Shown here: positions 45,402 through 54,373 of the stretch, piece by piece
Layout: every line of letters begins with the position of its first letter
Numbering within the stretch: position 1 is the stretch's first letter
Source of the DNA: Acinetobacter bouvetii DSM 14964 = CIP 107468
GTDB taxonomy: Bacteria; Pseudomonadota; Gammaproteobacteria; Pseudomonadales; Moraxellaceae
Direction: 5' to 3'
Assembly (NCBI RefSeq): GCF_000368865.1
Contig: NZ_KB849727.1
Span: 816,401 to 880,400, forward strand
DNA length: 64,000 bases
Made by a program: the position numbers and the translations under genes
The notes under the pieces: generated by a model
What the model was told of the DNA's origin: nothing
The model's input: the letters and a program-made list of their open reading frames with translations, nothing else
Database searches by the model: none

Positions 45402-46298
45402 TTACTTTTGATTATATTGATTAAATATTATTTGAGTAGCTTGCTCACTATTGGTATCTGCAAAATAGTGCCCATTTACAAATTTAAAATCTTTCCATAA
45501 ATCATGAAGCATTAAGGTATTATCTGTTTTGCAAATATCATCAAAAAGACAAACTTCATATTTAGAAGTAGTTTTCAAAACTGATTCGGCAACTCCAATA
45601 GTCCCTACAAATAGTATTAACCAAGTTAGTAATAATATTATTCCCGAGGCTATTGGGACACGACTTACAGAGTAACGCCCACTAATTAATGCTTTAGACA
45701 CCTTATCAAAGAGTTCTGCTTCTTTTATGTTTTGACTTTTTTTATATGTTTGCTTCTTCACTTTAATTTCATACTTCTGTCTTTCACTTACATTCTCAAA
45801 ATCAAATAAAGAAATAAAACTATCAGAATCACCCGTTAACTGTTCCATTTTTGCTTTTAACTTGTTTTCAATGTCGCTAGTTCTGACTTCCCACCATTCT
45901 TGCCAATATTTAGCACCTGCCGCCACCTTGATTTGATGCCAAGATATAAATACACCCATTAAACAAATAAAGAATTCGACATAAGGTTTACTAGCTTGGT
46001 TGCTAAAAACAGCAGCTAATACAACCCCTTGGAATAGCATAAAAAAATTATTTCGATGGATTAAATTTGTGATTTCAAAGTTTCTAGTCTCTATACTTAG
46101 CTTATAAACAGATTTAAGTTCGCTAATTTCGTTTTCAAGAATCTTCTTTTTGCTTTCATCAATAATTTTTTTTGGACTGGGTTTCTTATTCTCCTCAAAT
46201 ATAGAGGTGTTATCATTGAAGTTCTTTGCTTCATCAAATCGTTTTTTAAAAGATTGGTAAAATTTTAAAGGTAATTTCACAATGCTAAAGTAACTCAA
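45402..46298 (-). CDS. RipA/SLATT-like membrane protein, sole cargo of the tRNA-Arg element
   Basis: This 298-aa protein uses TTG as start, supported by AGGGGA five bases upstream; no ATG is nearby, and a GTG lies six codons in. Layout: a charged N-terminus with a predicted coiled coil (about 40-75); two close transmembrane helices (about 84-101 and 106-122, around RNNFFMLFQGVVLAA and FFICLMGVFISWHQI); the AGAKYWQEWWE motif; a cytosolic helical segment; and a third helix (about 214-237). This resembles the RipA octameric membrane family, and loosely SLATT proteins, both recurrent near phage-defence genes. That assignment is by pattern only. As lone cargo of a mobile element it is a candidate defence effector. 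Confidence 0.6.
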   Translation of the reverse strand: MSYFSIVKLPLKFYQSFKKRFDEAKNFNDNTSIFEENKKPSPKKIIDESKKKILENEISELKSVYKLSIETRNFEITNLIHRNNFFMLFQGVVLAAVFSNQASKPYVEFFICLMGVFISWHQIKVAAGAKYWQEWWEVRTSDIENKLKAKMEQLTGDSDSFISLFDFENVSERQKYEIKVKKQTYKKSQNIKEAELFDKVSKALISGRYSVSRVPIASGIILLLTWLILFVGTIGVAESVLKTTSKYEVCLFDDICKTDNTLMLHDLWKDFKFVNGHYFADTNSEQATQIIFNQYNQK

Positions 46299-46318
46299 GA
46301 ATATCCCCTAATAATATG

Positions 46319-46339
46319 GATTACGCCAAAATTACGCCA
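46319..46339. repeat. 21-bp repeat copy 2 (candidate integrase arm site)
   Basis: Identical to 45241-45261 and in the same orientation, 34 bp inside the tRNA-proximal att copy. It overlaps the upstream region of the membrane-protein gene, so it may also affect its transcription. Confidence 0.75.
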
Positions 46340-46374
46340 AACTATGTATAAGTTATTGATTTTATAATAAGATA

Positions 46375-46450
46375 TGGTGCGCTCAGCGGGACTCGAACCC
46401 ACGCCACAGGCTTCGGAGACCTGTACTCTATCCAGTTGAGCTATGAGCGC
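46375..46450 (-). tRNA. tRNA-Arg(CCG)
   Basis: The 76-nt cloverleaf includes an encoded CCA. The acceptor pairs GCGCTCA with TGAGCGC, the anticodon loop is CTCCGAA (anticodon CCG) and the T-loop is GTTCGAGTC. Its 3' end is the target used by the adjacent element, whose insertion regenerates the gene. Confidence 0.97.
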
Positions 46451-46628
46451 GCGTGCACATCATATCAAAAAAATCAGTAAGGTAAAGCAACTATATCTAG
46501 GTTATGCATTTTTGTGCCTATACTTTGTACAATATCCCAAATTTGAAACGCAGTATTCCCTGTGAGTTACTTGGTTTATTGAGTCAATTCGCTCACAATA
46601 GCCCCATTATTCACCAGGTAATATTTTC

Positions 46629-47564
46629 ATGACTGATGCATTGACGCTAAGGGATTTATCTAAAACCTATAAAAACGGTTTTCAAGCGCTGAAAGGAATC
46701 AATTTAACCGTTCCTGAAGGTGAGTTCTATGCGCTATTAGGTCCAAATGGTGCAGGTAAATCAACAACTATCAGCATCATCAGCTCCCTGACGAAAAAAA
46801 CATCTGGCAGCGTGGAAATTTTCGGGCATAATTTAGACACTCACCCGTCTGAAGCGAAACAATGCCTAGGTGTCGTCCCGCAAGAATTCAATTTTGGGCA
46901 ATTTGAAAAGACCTTTGATATTTTAGTGACGCAAGCCGGCTACTACGGCATTCCTAAGAAAATCGCCGAAAAGCGCGCCGAAGAATATTTAGAAAAGCTC
47001 GGTTTATGGGAAAAGCGCAATACCCAAGGCCGTATGCTGTCAGGCGGCATGAAACGCCGCCTGATGATCGCCCGCGCCATGATGCACGAGCCAAAATTGC
47101 TGATATTGGATGAACCGACTGCCGGTGTCGATATTGAACTGCGCCGCTCGATGTGGGAATTCCTGACCGAAATGAATGAAAAAGGCACGTCTATCATTCT
47201 AACAACGCACTATTTAGAAGAAGCGGAAATGCTGTGCCGCCGGATTGCCATCATTGACCGCGGCGTGATTAAAGAAGATACCAGTATGAAAGACTTCTTA
47301 AATCAGCTAAATGAAGAATCTTTTATTTTTGATTTGGCCGCGCCGATTGAACCGCTGCATGTCGATATTATTGGCGTGCGTTTTAATTTGATCGACCCCG
47401 TCACCCTAGAAGTAACGATGGACAAAGCGCATACATTAAATCAGCTGTTCCAATTGATGGAAGCACAGGGCATTCAAGTGCGCAGCATGCGCAACAAATC
47501 CAACCGTTTAGAGGAACTGTTTGTCAAAATGGTGGAAAAAAATCTTGATGGAGCCGCGCAATGA
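46629..47564 (+). CDS. ABC-2 type exporter ATPase (YadG-like)
   Basis: This 311-aa ATPase has Walker A GPNGAGKST, Q-loop GVVPQEFNFG, signature LSGGMKRRL, Walker B LLILDEPTAGVD and H-loop TTHYLEEAE. The C-terminal extension is typical of drug and polysaccharide exporters. It overlaps its permease by four bases (ATGA). The substrate is unknown. Confidence 0.93.
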   Translation: MTDALTLRDLSKTYKNGFQALKGINLTVPEGEFYALLGPNGAGKSTTISIISSLTKKTSGSVEIFGHNLDTHPSEAKQCLGVVPQEFNFGQFEKTFDILVTQAGYYGIPKKIAEKRAEEYLEKLGLWEKRNTQGRMLSGGMKRRLMIARAMMHEPKLLILDEPTAGVDIELRRSMWEFLTEMNEKGTSIILTTHYLEEAEMLCRRIAIIDRGVIKEDTSMKDFLNQLNEESFIFDLAAPIEPLHVDIIGVRFNLIDPVTLEVTMDKAHTLNQLFQLMEAQGIQVRSMRNKSNRLEELFVKMVEKNLDGAAQ

Positions 47565-48334
47565 ATTTAAGCCAGCTAAAAGTCGCACTCTATACGCTTG
47601 TACATAAAGAAATCCGGCGCTTTATGCGGATTTGGCCGCAGACACTGCTGCCGCCAGCGATTACCATGAGCCTGTATTTTGTGATTTTCGGCAATTTGGT
47701 CGGGTCACGCATTGGCACTATGGGCGGTTTCACTTATATGCAGTTTATTGTGCCCGGCTTAATTATGATGGCCGTGATTACCAACAGCTATGCCAACGTG
47801 TCTTCAAGTTTCTTCAGCGCCAAATTCCAAAAAAGCATTGAAGAACTGATTATGAGCCCCGTTCCGTTGCATGCCATTTTATGGGGCTATGTCTTGGGCG
47901 GCGTTTGCCGCGGCGTTTTAGTCGGCATTATCGTAACAGCCATGAGCCTGTTTTTTACTGACCTCTATATTACCAATTGGTTTGTGACTATATATACTGT
48001 ATTGATTACGTCCTTCTTATTTTCATTGGGCGGCTTTATTAATGCCGTGTATGCAAAATCTTTTGATGATATTTCAATTATCCCAACCTTCGTACTGACA
48101 CCGCTGACTTACTTAGGCGGAGTATTTTACGCCATTTCGGCGCTCAGCCCATTTTGGCAAAACTTATCCTTGATTAACCCCATTGTGTATATGGTCAACG
48201 CATTCCGCTACGGCATCTTGGGCCACAGCGATGTCAATGTTGGCATTTCACTTGGCGTTGTCACATTATGCTGTGCCGTACTCTACGGCATTGCTTACTA
48301 TTTACTTTCTCGTGGTTCAGGAATGCGTGAATAA
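47561..48334 (+). CDS. ABC-2 type exporter permease (YadH-like)
   Basis: This 257-aa protein has six hydrophobic helices and the ABC-2 family segments RIWPQTLLPPAITMSLYFVIFG, FIVPGLIMMAVI, FQKSIEELIMSPV and PLTYLGGVFYAI. It pairs with the preceding ATPase. Its stop (TAATG) shares one base with the queF start. Confidence 0.92.
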   Translation: MNLSQLKVALYTLVHKEIRRFMRIWPQTLLPPAITMSLYFVIFGNLVGSRIGTMGGFTYMQFIVPGLIMMAVITNSYANVSSSFFSAKFQKSIEELIMSPVPLHAILWGYVLGGVCRGVLVGIIVTAMSLFFTDLYITNWFVTIYTVLITSFLFSLGGFINAVYAKSFDDISIIPTFVLTPLTYLGGVFYAISALSPFWQNLSLINPIVYMVNAFRYGILGHSDVNVGISLGVVTLCCAVLYGIAYYLLSRGSGMRE

Positions 48335-49149
48335 TGAGTGTAGAACATTCTCTTTTAGGTAAAGACACCAACTATCCAACAGAATATCAGCCGGATATTC
48401 TGTTTCCCATCGCCCGTGCTCAGTCACGTGAAAACTATGCGCATGTAGAAGGCATCCAGCAAGGCAAAGACTGGTGGCATGTTTTTGAAATTTCATGGCT
48501 GAATCATGCCGGCATCCCCCAAGTCGCCATTGGCCGCTTGACCCTGCCTGCAGCCTCGCCGAATCTGATCGAGTCAAAATCGTTAAAGCTTTACTTTAAC
48601 AGTATGAACTTCACCAAGTTTGACTCTAAAGATGCCTTTAAAGCCACTGTAGAAAAAGATTTATCCGCGGCTGCCGGAGCGCCCGTCACGATCGATTTAT
48701 TTCATGCAGATGGTGTTGAGGTTTCTGAGCCGGAAGGTTTTTGCATCGATGAGCTGATTCCAGCTCAATTGGAAAACCATCCCAATGCTGCGCTTTTGGC
48801 TTTGGATGCGGCTCAGGATGAAAATATCGAAGTCCAGTTTTATTCACATTTACTCAGAAGTAACTGCCCAGTCACTGGACAACCCGACTGGGGCACGGTA
48901 TTTATAAGATATCAAGGTAAAAAGCCGTCTTACGAGAGTATTTTGGCTTATATTATCTCGTACCGTCAGCATAACGGTTTCCACGAGCAATGCGTAGAAC
49001 AGATTTATGCTGACATTTGGCAAAACCTGAAGCCTGAAAAGCTGATGGTATATGCCGCCTATACACGCCGCGGCGGTTTAGACATTAACCCTTGCCGTGT
49101 ATCGGACTTAACATGGATGCCTCGCCCCATTCGATTGGCGCGACAATAA
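48334..49149 (+). CDS. queF: NADPH-dependent 7-cyano-7-deazaguanine reductase QueF
   Basis: This 271-aa enzyme reduces preQ0 to preQ1 in queuosine biosynthesis. It is the long two-domain (YqeN/E. coli) type. The ESKSLKLYFNSMNFT motif, the catalytic Cys178 in NCPVTGQPDWG with Asp185 seven residues on, and CxQxYADIW-like C-terminal blocks are present. Translation is coupled to the ABC permease through TAATG, although the functions appear unrelated. Confidence 0.95.
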   Translation: MSVEHSLLGKDTNYPTEYQPDILFPIARAQSRENYAHVEGIQQGKDWWHVFEISWLNHAGIPQVAIGRLTLPAASPNLIESKSLKLYFNSMNFTKFDSKDAFKATVEKDLSAAAGAPVTIDLFHADGVEVSEPEGFCIDELIPAQLENHPNAALLALDAAQDENIEVQFYSHLLRSNCPVTGQPDWGTVFIRYQGKKPSYESILAYIISYRQHNGFHEQCVEQIYADIWQNLKPEKLMVYAAYTRRGGLDINPCRVSDLTWMPRPIRLARQ

Positions 49150-49174
49150 AATAAAGAACATTGAGGTTTATACG

Positions 49175-49825
49175 ATGCCATTTTTTGGTTTTATTCCATC
49201 TGATTCGCTTTTAGACAGCATTGAGACTGGCCATAACAGCAAGAACTCAAGCGAGCCGCTGTACCCTTTACGGGATAAAACAGCCTTGCTGATCAATGAT
49301 GAAATCATTGATGCCACAATTCTTGGCCCTGTTCGCCTTTTTCCTGCCAGTGACAAGCGCGATACGGCTGAAAAACTTGCAGGATATGTAAAGTCGACTG
49401 TTGCTGTGCTGCTGAAGCAGCTATTGAGCAAGGCAGATAATAATGTAGTCAAGCAATCCATTGAGTTTTCTGAAAGAAGCCTATTTACAGATGCTTCTGG
49501 CGCTAAACGCGTTGGGGAACCGCTAGACAGCAGCTTAGTTGCCAATTTAAAAGCATCTTATGCAGAGATTAAAGCCGGAAATGACATTAATAAGTCCGCA
49601 TTTGCAGCCTTGTACAAACAATTTGCCGAAGCGACTGTGCGCCATTTCATGAATGACTTCAACAAAACACTGGATTTAGGCATGATTAAGCGCAAAGCGG
49701 CCGATATCGGTTCCTCTGCGGTCATTAAGGCAGTTCACATTGCCATTGATAAGATCTTCCCGAACTTAACCAAAGAAGAGCTTGGCGCACTTGCTGAAGC
49801 GCACGATCCGATGTTCAATCCATAA
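49175..49825 (+). CDS. conserved hypothetical protein, soluble helical
   Basis: This 216-aa protein has no signal peptide or membrane helix. I recognise no domain. It lies 25 nt downstream of queF and shares the terminator, so it is probably the last gene of the yadGH-queF transcript. The start ATG has GAGG upstream (ttgaggtttatacg). Confidence 0.7.
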   Translation: MPFFGFIPSDSLLDSIETGHNSKNSSEPLYPLRDKTALLINDEIIDATILGPVRLFPASDKRDTAEKLAGYVKSTVAVLLKQLLSKADNNVVKQSIEFSERSLFTDASGAKRVGEPLDSSLVANLKASYAEIKAGNDINKSAFAALYKQFAEATVRHFMNDFNKTLDLGMIKRKAADIGSSAVIKAVHIAIDKIFPNLTKEELGALAEAHDPMFNP

Positions 49826-49853
49826 ATTATTCTGCATGGTTTGATAATTCCCG

Positions 49854-49888
49854 AGCCGCACTTAAATTCAATTTAAGCGCGGCTTTTT
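49854..49888 (+). terminator. intrinsic terminator of the yadGH-queF unit
   Basis: A long stem (agccgc-cttaaatt / aatttaag-gcggct) has one unpaired base on each side and a one-base nominal loop, followed by TTTTTA. Confidence 0.85.
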
Positions 49889-50436
49889 ACCGCGCGCTGT
49901 TTACCGTACTCTTCATGCAGACGCAGTCCCAAACAGCCTCTCCACCGATTGCGCACAATAGAATTTTTGATAAAAATTTAAACGAACGTTAAATTGATGC
50001 CTTTCATGACTATATACATGCGTTTATATAAAACGATTTGCCTGCAACGTTGAAGCGCAAGCGCATCTTCAGCTGATTTGATACAATCAGATTTCCTCCA
50101 AATCTCCAGATCCATCAGCAACCTAATCGCTCTTCGCAGCGCACGGCTTAAAGCAGAACATCAATTCAAAACCATGTTTATTCAGCATCACCTGTTCTTC
50201 GACTATATATACATACAAATTTGCAGAAATGACGGATGAAACTTTTCCTTTTGATCAATCCTTGTCTAGTTTTATAGAACTTTTTGTTAACTTGCAGCTC
50301 ATGAGTGTTATCTTAAGATCATTAAGCAATACACCCTTTGAAATCAGCATTTTTTGATGCTTTTATCCCCTGCAGCGAGCAGCTGCTTTACGGTCATTTG
50401 ATTCGTATTGATAATAATTTTGGAATACAGCCCAAT
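49889..50436. other. intergenic region upstream of mltB
   Basis: About 550 bases without a supportable gene. A possible promoter (TTGATC at 50251-50256, 16-nt spacer, TATAGA at 50273-50278) points at mltB. Two similar AT motifs (gactatatacatgcg, gactatatatacatac) are present without clear meaning. Confidence 0.4.
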
Positions 50437-51438
50437 ATGTTTAAACAGCATTTTTATAAGAAGCTAAAAACCTTGGCGCTAGCAGCTGGCGCCCTGTCAA
50501 TTACCAGTTTCTGCCAAGCCAATGATTTTCAAAACACGCCGCAATATTTTAATTTTAAGCAAAAAACTATGCAGACTTACGGCCTCAGCGCGGAACAAGT
50601 CGACTGGGCAATGAATGGCGCAAAAAATCTGCCCAATATTATCAATATTATGAACCGTCCAGGTGAAAGCAAGCCCTGGTATGAATATAAAACCAATTTT
50701 TTAGCCGAAAGCACGATTCAGCGCGGTGTTCGCTTTAAACAGCAGTATGCAGACACGCTCAACCGCGCAGAACAGCAGTTTGGCGTACCTCAATCCATCA
50801 TTTTGGGTATTTTAGGGGTAGAGACAGGTTTTGGCGCAAACAAGGGCTCTTTTGTCACCCGTGACGCTTTAGCAACGCTTGGGTTTGGCTATGAACGCCG
50901 CGGCGCTTATTTTCAAGATGAATTAGGCGCTTTAATTGCATGGTCATATAAAGACGGCGTGCCGGCAAATTCAATTGTCGGATCTTATGCAGGGGCTGTG
51001 GGCTATCCGCAATTCATGCCGAGCAATATTCCTAAATTTGGCGTGGACTATGACGGCAATGGCCATGTTGATTTAAGAAATTCTGCCGTAGACGCCATTG
51101 GCTCAATTGCCAATTATCTGGCGCAGCATGGCTGGCAGCGCAATCAGCCGATTGCATTTCCCGCCCGCTATTCAGGCAGCAATCCCGCTTCTGTCATCTC
51201 GGCCGATTTAAATCAGCCTGCCCCTTATGGCGCAATCAAGACTCAGGGCATTAGCCCCTTGAATCCTATTATAAAAATTGATGACTTGGATTTGGTGAAT
51301 GTCATACAGCTGCAAGAAAATTATGGGCCAATTTATTACATCACTTACCCGAATTTTCAAGTCATTACCACTTACAACAAAAGCCGCATGTATGCTACAG
51401 CACTGTGGCTTTTAGGGACTGAAATTGCCAGCCGTTAA
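50437..51438 (+). CDS. mltB: membrane-bound lytic murein transglycosylase B-type
   Basis: This 333-aa protein starts at the ATG at 50437, where a signal peptide follows (KLKTLALAAGALSITSFCQA). Earlier codons from 50338 lack a ribosome site. It cleaves peptidoglycan glycan strands with formation of 1,6-anhydro-muramyl ends. The catalytic Glu is about E129 in GILGVETGFG. The GAVGYPQFMPSNI, DYDGNGHVDLRNSAVDAIGSIANYL and terminal YNKSxMYATAL blocks are MltB-typical. A Cys near the signal end (SFCQA) is not a convincing lipobox. Confidence 0.93.
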   Translation: MFKQHFYKKLKTLALAAGALSITSFCQANDFQNTPQYFNFKQKTMQTYGLSAEQVDWAMNGAKNLPNIINIMNRPGESKPWYEYKTNFLAESTIQRGVRFKQQYADTLNRAEQQFGVPQSIILGILGVETGFGANKGSFVTRDALATLGFGYERRGAYFQDELGALIAWSYKDGVPANSIVGSYAGAVGYPQFMPSNIPKFGVDYDGNGHVDLRNSAVDAIGSIANYLAQHGWQRNQPIAFPARYSGSNPASVISADLNQPAPYGAIKTQGISPLNPIIKIDDLDLVNVIQLQENYGPIYYITYPNFQVITTYNKSRMYATALWLLGTEIASR

Positions 51439-51451
51439 GGCCGGCAATTTC
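51421..51451 (+). terminator. hairpin spanning the mltB stop codon
   Basis: gaaattgccagc pairs with gccggcaatttc (one mismatch) across the stop codon. No T-tract follows directly. It is probably a 3'-end stability element. Confidence 0.4.
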
Positions 51452-51524
51452 CTTTGAAATAAAAAAGTCAATAAAAAAAATATTAAAAAAGATCACAAAA
51501 CCCTCATTTTACACACCATGTTAC

Positions 51525-51555
51525 AATATTGATTATTTTTTAATCAATATTTGTT
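51525..51555 (+). terminator. AT-rich hairpin downstream of mltB
   Basis: A perfect 11-bp stem, aatattgatta / taatcaatatt, with a T5 loop is followed by TTGTTTCTTTT. It could end mltB transcription or mark the upstream border of the rlpA-like gene. Confidence 0.45.
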
Positions 51556-51724
51556 TCTTTTGCGTTCTTTTTTTAACTATTTTAATTAAAGACTAGACAG
51601 CCTATTGACTGCATGAATATTATCCATTTCGTCAAATGTAGTTGCAAAAGTGAAATAACAGGCAACATTGCATAATTTTCAAACACTTGAAATTAGCTGC
51701 AAATATGCCCTTGGGAGATAAACA

Positions 51725-52336
51725 ATGCAGTCATCACTTATTAAATATGTCTTAGCGGTTGCCACGACGGTTGCCCTAAGCCAATCACAAGCCGAGATGG
51801 TTCAGTCATCATTTACCAATGATAACGATAACTCTCGCCTTGCCGCGCGCGCCTTGAACAAAGAAGCGCAAAGCTTTAACTCAAATTTTAAAAACTTGAG
51901 CAGCCTTTCAATCACTGAGCGTTCTGGCGATAAAATCCGCCGCGAAACCATCGCTGCAAAAATTGAGATCCCTGAAGAAGAACCTTCAGTGATTGAAAAG
52001 TTGAATACCGTAGCTTCAAACACTGTGCGCCGTTTCAGCCAGAGTGGTACAGCTTCATGGTATGGCCGCCAATTCCATGGCCGTAAAACTGCCAGCGGCG
52101 ATACATTCGATATGAATGGATTAACTGCAGCCCACCGCAGCCTGCCGCTAAACTGCTTTATTCGTGTAACGAATAAAAACAATGGCAAAAGCGTAGTCGT
52201 AAAGGTTAATGACCGCGGCCCATTCCATGGCAACCGTGTACTGGATTTGTCATATGGTGCGGCTAAGCAATTAGGCATTACCAATTCAGGTACAGCAAGT
52301 GTCAATATCGAACGGGTCGAAGGTCCGAACTCTTAA
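51725..52336 (+). CDS. RlpA-like septal-ring protein (double-psi beta-barrel)
   Basis: This 203-aa exported protein has a signal peptide ending SQA-E, about residue 23, with no lipobox Cys, unlike classical RlpA lipoproteins. The DPBB domain spans about residues 108-200: GTASWYGRQFHGRKTASGD, TAAHRSLPLNCFIRVTN, VVVKVNDRGPFHGNRVLDLSYGAAKQLG. The Glu/Asp/His residues used by lytic RlpA enzymes are only partly placed, so activity is uncertain. It has no SPOR domain. Confidence 0.85.
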   Translation: MQSSLIKYVLAVATTVALSQSQAEMVQSSFTNDNDNSRLAARALNKEAQSFNSNFKNLSSLSITERSGDKIRRETIAAKIEIPEEEPSVIEKLNTVASNTVRRFSQSGTASWYGRQFHGRKTASGDTFDMNGLTAAHRSLPLNCFIRVTNKNNGKSVVVKVNDRGPFHGNRVLDLSYGAAKQLGITNSGTASVNIERVEGPNS

Positions 52337-52360
52337 GGCTTTACTTACTGCATTTGACTG

Positions 52361-52383
52361 AAAAGCCGCCCTGCGGCTTTTTT
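52361..52383 (+). terminator. intrinsic terminator after the rlpA-like gene
   Basis: aaaagccgc / gcggctttt with a 3-nt loop, continuing to T6. Confidence 0.9.
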
Positions 52384-52645
52384 CATTTCAACCTGTTTGA
52401 GAGTCTGATGCAAACCGCCCAGCTGCTCTGCATGACCTTTCACAAGGTCAAATAAATCCAATATCGCCTAACGCTCTTCATTTTCAAAACCGGAAAAATG
52501 CCCCAGCAGGCATCCTCAGCTTAAATCGCATTTTTTAGCGCAGCGCTTAAAGCCCGAGCCGTCATGCTGCTGATTTGAATCTTTTGACGGATCCTCTTTT
52601 CTTGATTATATTTTACTCAGAAATATAGATAAGAAGGGATGCCGC
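52384..52645. other. intergenic, nothing recognised
   Basis: This is GC-mixed spacer sequence; no gene, repeat or clear promoter is seen beyond an AAGAAGGG ribosome site for the next gene. Confidence 0.4.
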
Positions 52646-53101
52646 ATGAAAACAGTCACCGAATGGCTTGATGAATACAGTGAAAGCCATCAGAACAAAA
52701 CCAATAAGCTGATCCATTGGGTTTGCGTGCCTACCATTTATTTTTCGATTATCGGCATCCTCGCACATTTCAGTGTTTTACTTACGGCTCTGCTGGTTGT
52801 TTTAGCCATGGTGTTTTATATGCGCCTTGATATTGTTTTAGCCATTGCCATGGCTGCGCTGACACTGCTGATGGTTTGGCTGATTTTCATCCTGCCTGCA
52901 GGTGCAGGTCTGTACATCGCGCTGTTCACTGCAGCATGGATCGGGCAATTTTACGGCCATAAAGTGGAAGGGAAAAAACCATCTTTCTTTAAAGATCTTC
53001 AATTCCTCCTCATTGGCCCTCTATGGTGTGTAGACGCCTACCTAGGCAAAGTTAGCACTAAATGGAAAACCCGCCAAAAAACGCAAATGACGAGCATTTA
53101 G
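52646..53101 (+). CDS. DUF962/Mpo1-family membrane protein
   Basis: This 151-aa protein has four hydrophobic segments and the family histidine blocks SESHQNKTNKLIHWVCVP and WIGQFYGHKVEGKKPSFFKDL, ending FLLIGPLWCVD. The yeast member Mpo1 is an Fe(II) dioxygenase of 2-hydroxy fatty acids; whether bacterial members do the same is not settled. It stands alone. Confidence 0.85.
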   Translation: MKTVTEWLDEYSESHQNKTNKLIHWVCVPTIYFSIIGILAHFSVLLTALLVVLAMVFYMRLDIVLAIAMAALTLLMVWLIFILPAGAGLYIALFTAAWIGQFYGHKVEGKKPSFFKDLQFLLIGPLWCVDAYLGKVSTKWKTRQKTQMTSI

Positions 53102-53121
53102 CGCACGGATTTTCCAGCTGG

Positions 53122-53155
53122 GATGAAAAAGGCTTTTTGTTTAGCTTTTTTCATC
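53122..53155. terminator. bidirectional terminator between DUF962 gene and azlD
   Basis: A 13-bp stem (gatgaaaaaggct / agcttttttcatc, one wobble pair) with an 8-nt loop has T-runs on both strands. It serves the convergent genes on each side. Confidence 0.7.
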
Positions 53156-53193
53156 AAATCAGCCCTCTTATTTGAATTATTTTCATCTCATTT

Positions 53194-53514
53194 TTAAAAA
53201 TCGAAAAAATAAATCATGACATAAAAAAATAGCAAACTCAGCGCAATGCTGATCAGCATTTTGCGTGTAATTGCAGTCACGAAAACAGCAAAAATAGCGC
53301 CATAAAAATAGCTGTTGCTGAGGATTCCTTTCCATTCACTGTGCTCAAAAAAGACAATCGGTGTAGAAATGGAAACCATCAGGCACGGCGCCGCATATTT
53401 CAGCATACGCAGGGTAAAATCTGGCAATTTAATTGCTGTTTTAGGCTCCAGAAAAAGGTAGCGGTTAAAAAAAGTCACCGCTGTCAGGCTGAATAGCAAT
53501 ATCCAACTCATCAT
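53194..53514 (-). CDS. azlD: AzlD-family branched-chain amino acid exporter subunit
   Basis: This 106-aa, four-helix membrane protein (WILLFSLTAVTFFNRYLFL, LRMLKYAAPCLMVSISTPIVF) matches the small AzlD/YgaH subunit. The start ATG overlaps the azlC stop (ATGA) with GAGGGAG upstream; the longer frame is not used. With AzlC it exports branched-chain or related amino acids in other bacteria. Confidence 0.85.
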   Translation of the reverse strand: MMSWILLFSLTAVTFFNRYLFLEPKTAIKLPDFTLRMLKYAAPCLMVSISTPIVFFEHSEWKGILSNSYFYGAIFAVFVTAITRKMLISIALSLLFFYVMIYFFDF

Positions 53515-54215
53515 CGGCTCCCTCTCCAATCCAGCCATGCTGCAGCCAGCATGCCGCACAGCCCTGCCAGCACAATGGCCGCTTCCAGTTTCAGCCAAGA
53601 AAACACGGTTGCTGAAAGCGCTGAAACACATACGCCAACAATGGCCAGCCTGTTATTCAGCAGCAAAACCGCCATCACCAAAAAGATGACAACAATCGAG
53701 AATTCCAAATGAAAGGCGCTCAAATCCGGAACCATTGCGGCCAGCCCAATCCCTGCAATGCTGAACCCCACCCAGCACAGATAAAAGCTCAGCCCAGCCC
53801 CCAATAGATACCGATAAGGCCGCTGATCAGTCAGCATAGCAGTGGCATATAACTCATCCGTCAGCAAAAAACCAAGGCAGAGCCGTTTTGCCAATGGCAA
53901 TTTGACCGCTTCATCCCTCAAATGCAGTGCATAAATAAAATGCTGGCTGGTTAAGAAAAATATGGTGAGCACAATACTGACAGCAGATGCGCCTGCTGAC
54001 AGCATGCTCAAACTGACCAGCTGCGCAGCGCCCGCAAATACAAAAGCAGACATGCCAATCGCCTGCATTAAGCTTAATCCCGCATTGACTGCTGCAGATC
54101 CGGCCAGAATCCCCCATGGAATGACGGCAATAGATAAGGGCAACATATCCTGCACACCCTGCCAAAAGCCTAAAGACGGAGTGCCTTTCGCTGAATAAGG
54201 CCATGTTTTCATCAT
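53511..54215 (-). CDS. azlC: AzlC-family branched-chain amino acid exporter subunit
   Basis: This 234-aa protein starts at MMKTWPYSAKG. Family marks are FWQGVQDMLPLSIAVIPWGILAG, FVFAGAAQLVSLSMLSAG and LTSQHFIYALHLRD. It is a polytopic inner-membrane protein coupled to azlD, with an AraC regulator encoded directly upstream on the same strand. Confidence 0.88.
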   Translation of the reverse strand: MMKTWPYSAKGTPSLGFWQGVQDMLPLSIAVIPWGILAGSAAVNAGLSLMQAIGMSAFVFAGAAQLVSLSMLSAGASAVSIVLTIFFLTSQHFIYALHLRDEAVKLPLAKRLCLGFLLTDELYATAMLTDQRPYRYLLGAGLSFYLCWVGFSIAGIGLAAMVPDLSAFHLEFSIVVIFLVMAVLLLNNRLAIVGVCVSALSATVFSWLKLEAAIVLAGLCGMLAAAWLDWRGSR

Positions 54216-54373
54216 TACGGATTCGTCCCAAGTTCCAATCTCTAAAAAGGATGAATCTAAATGCACTGAATTGATTGAATAAAATTGCGGTATGCAGAAA
54301 CAATGCAAGAAAAGAAAATAAAAACCGTTTCGCATACCTGCTGTATTCGAAGATTGATGCATGCTAAAAAAAG

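Larger units (their letters stand above)
45087..46389. mobile_element. integrase-less 1.3-kb element inserted at tRNA-Arg(CCG)
   Basis: The segment is bounded by 16-bp repeats of the tRNA 3' end. It contains one intact gene (membrane protein, minus strand), two copies of a 21-bp repeat near its ends, and a short remnant frame at about 45273-45392 (…GRRWNLALVSKWLSERPEDLKKAVGRPRKI). No recombinase is inside. It looks like a non-autonomous or decayed integrative element mobilised in trans by a tyrosine integrase. Confidence 0.7.
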
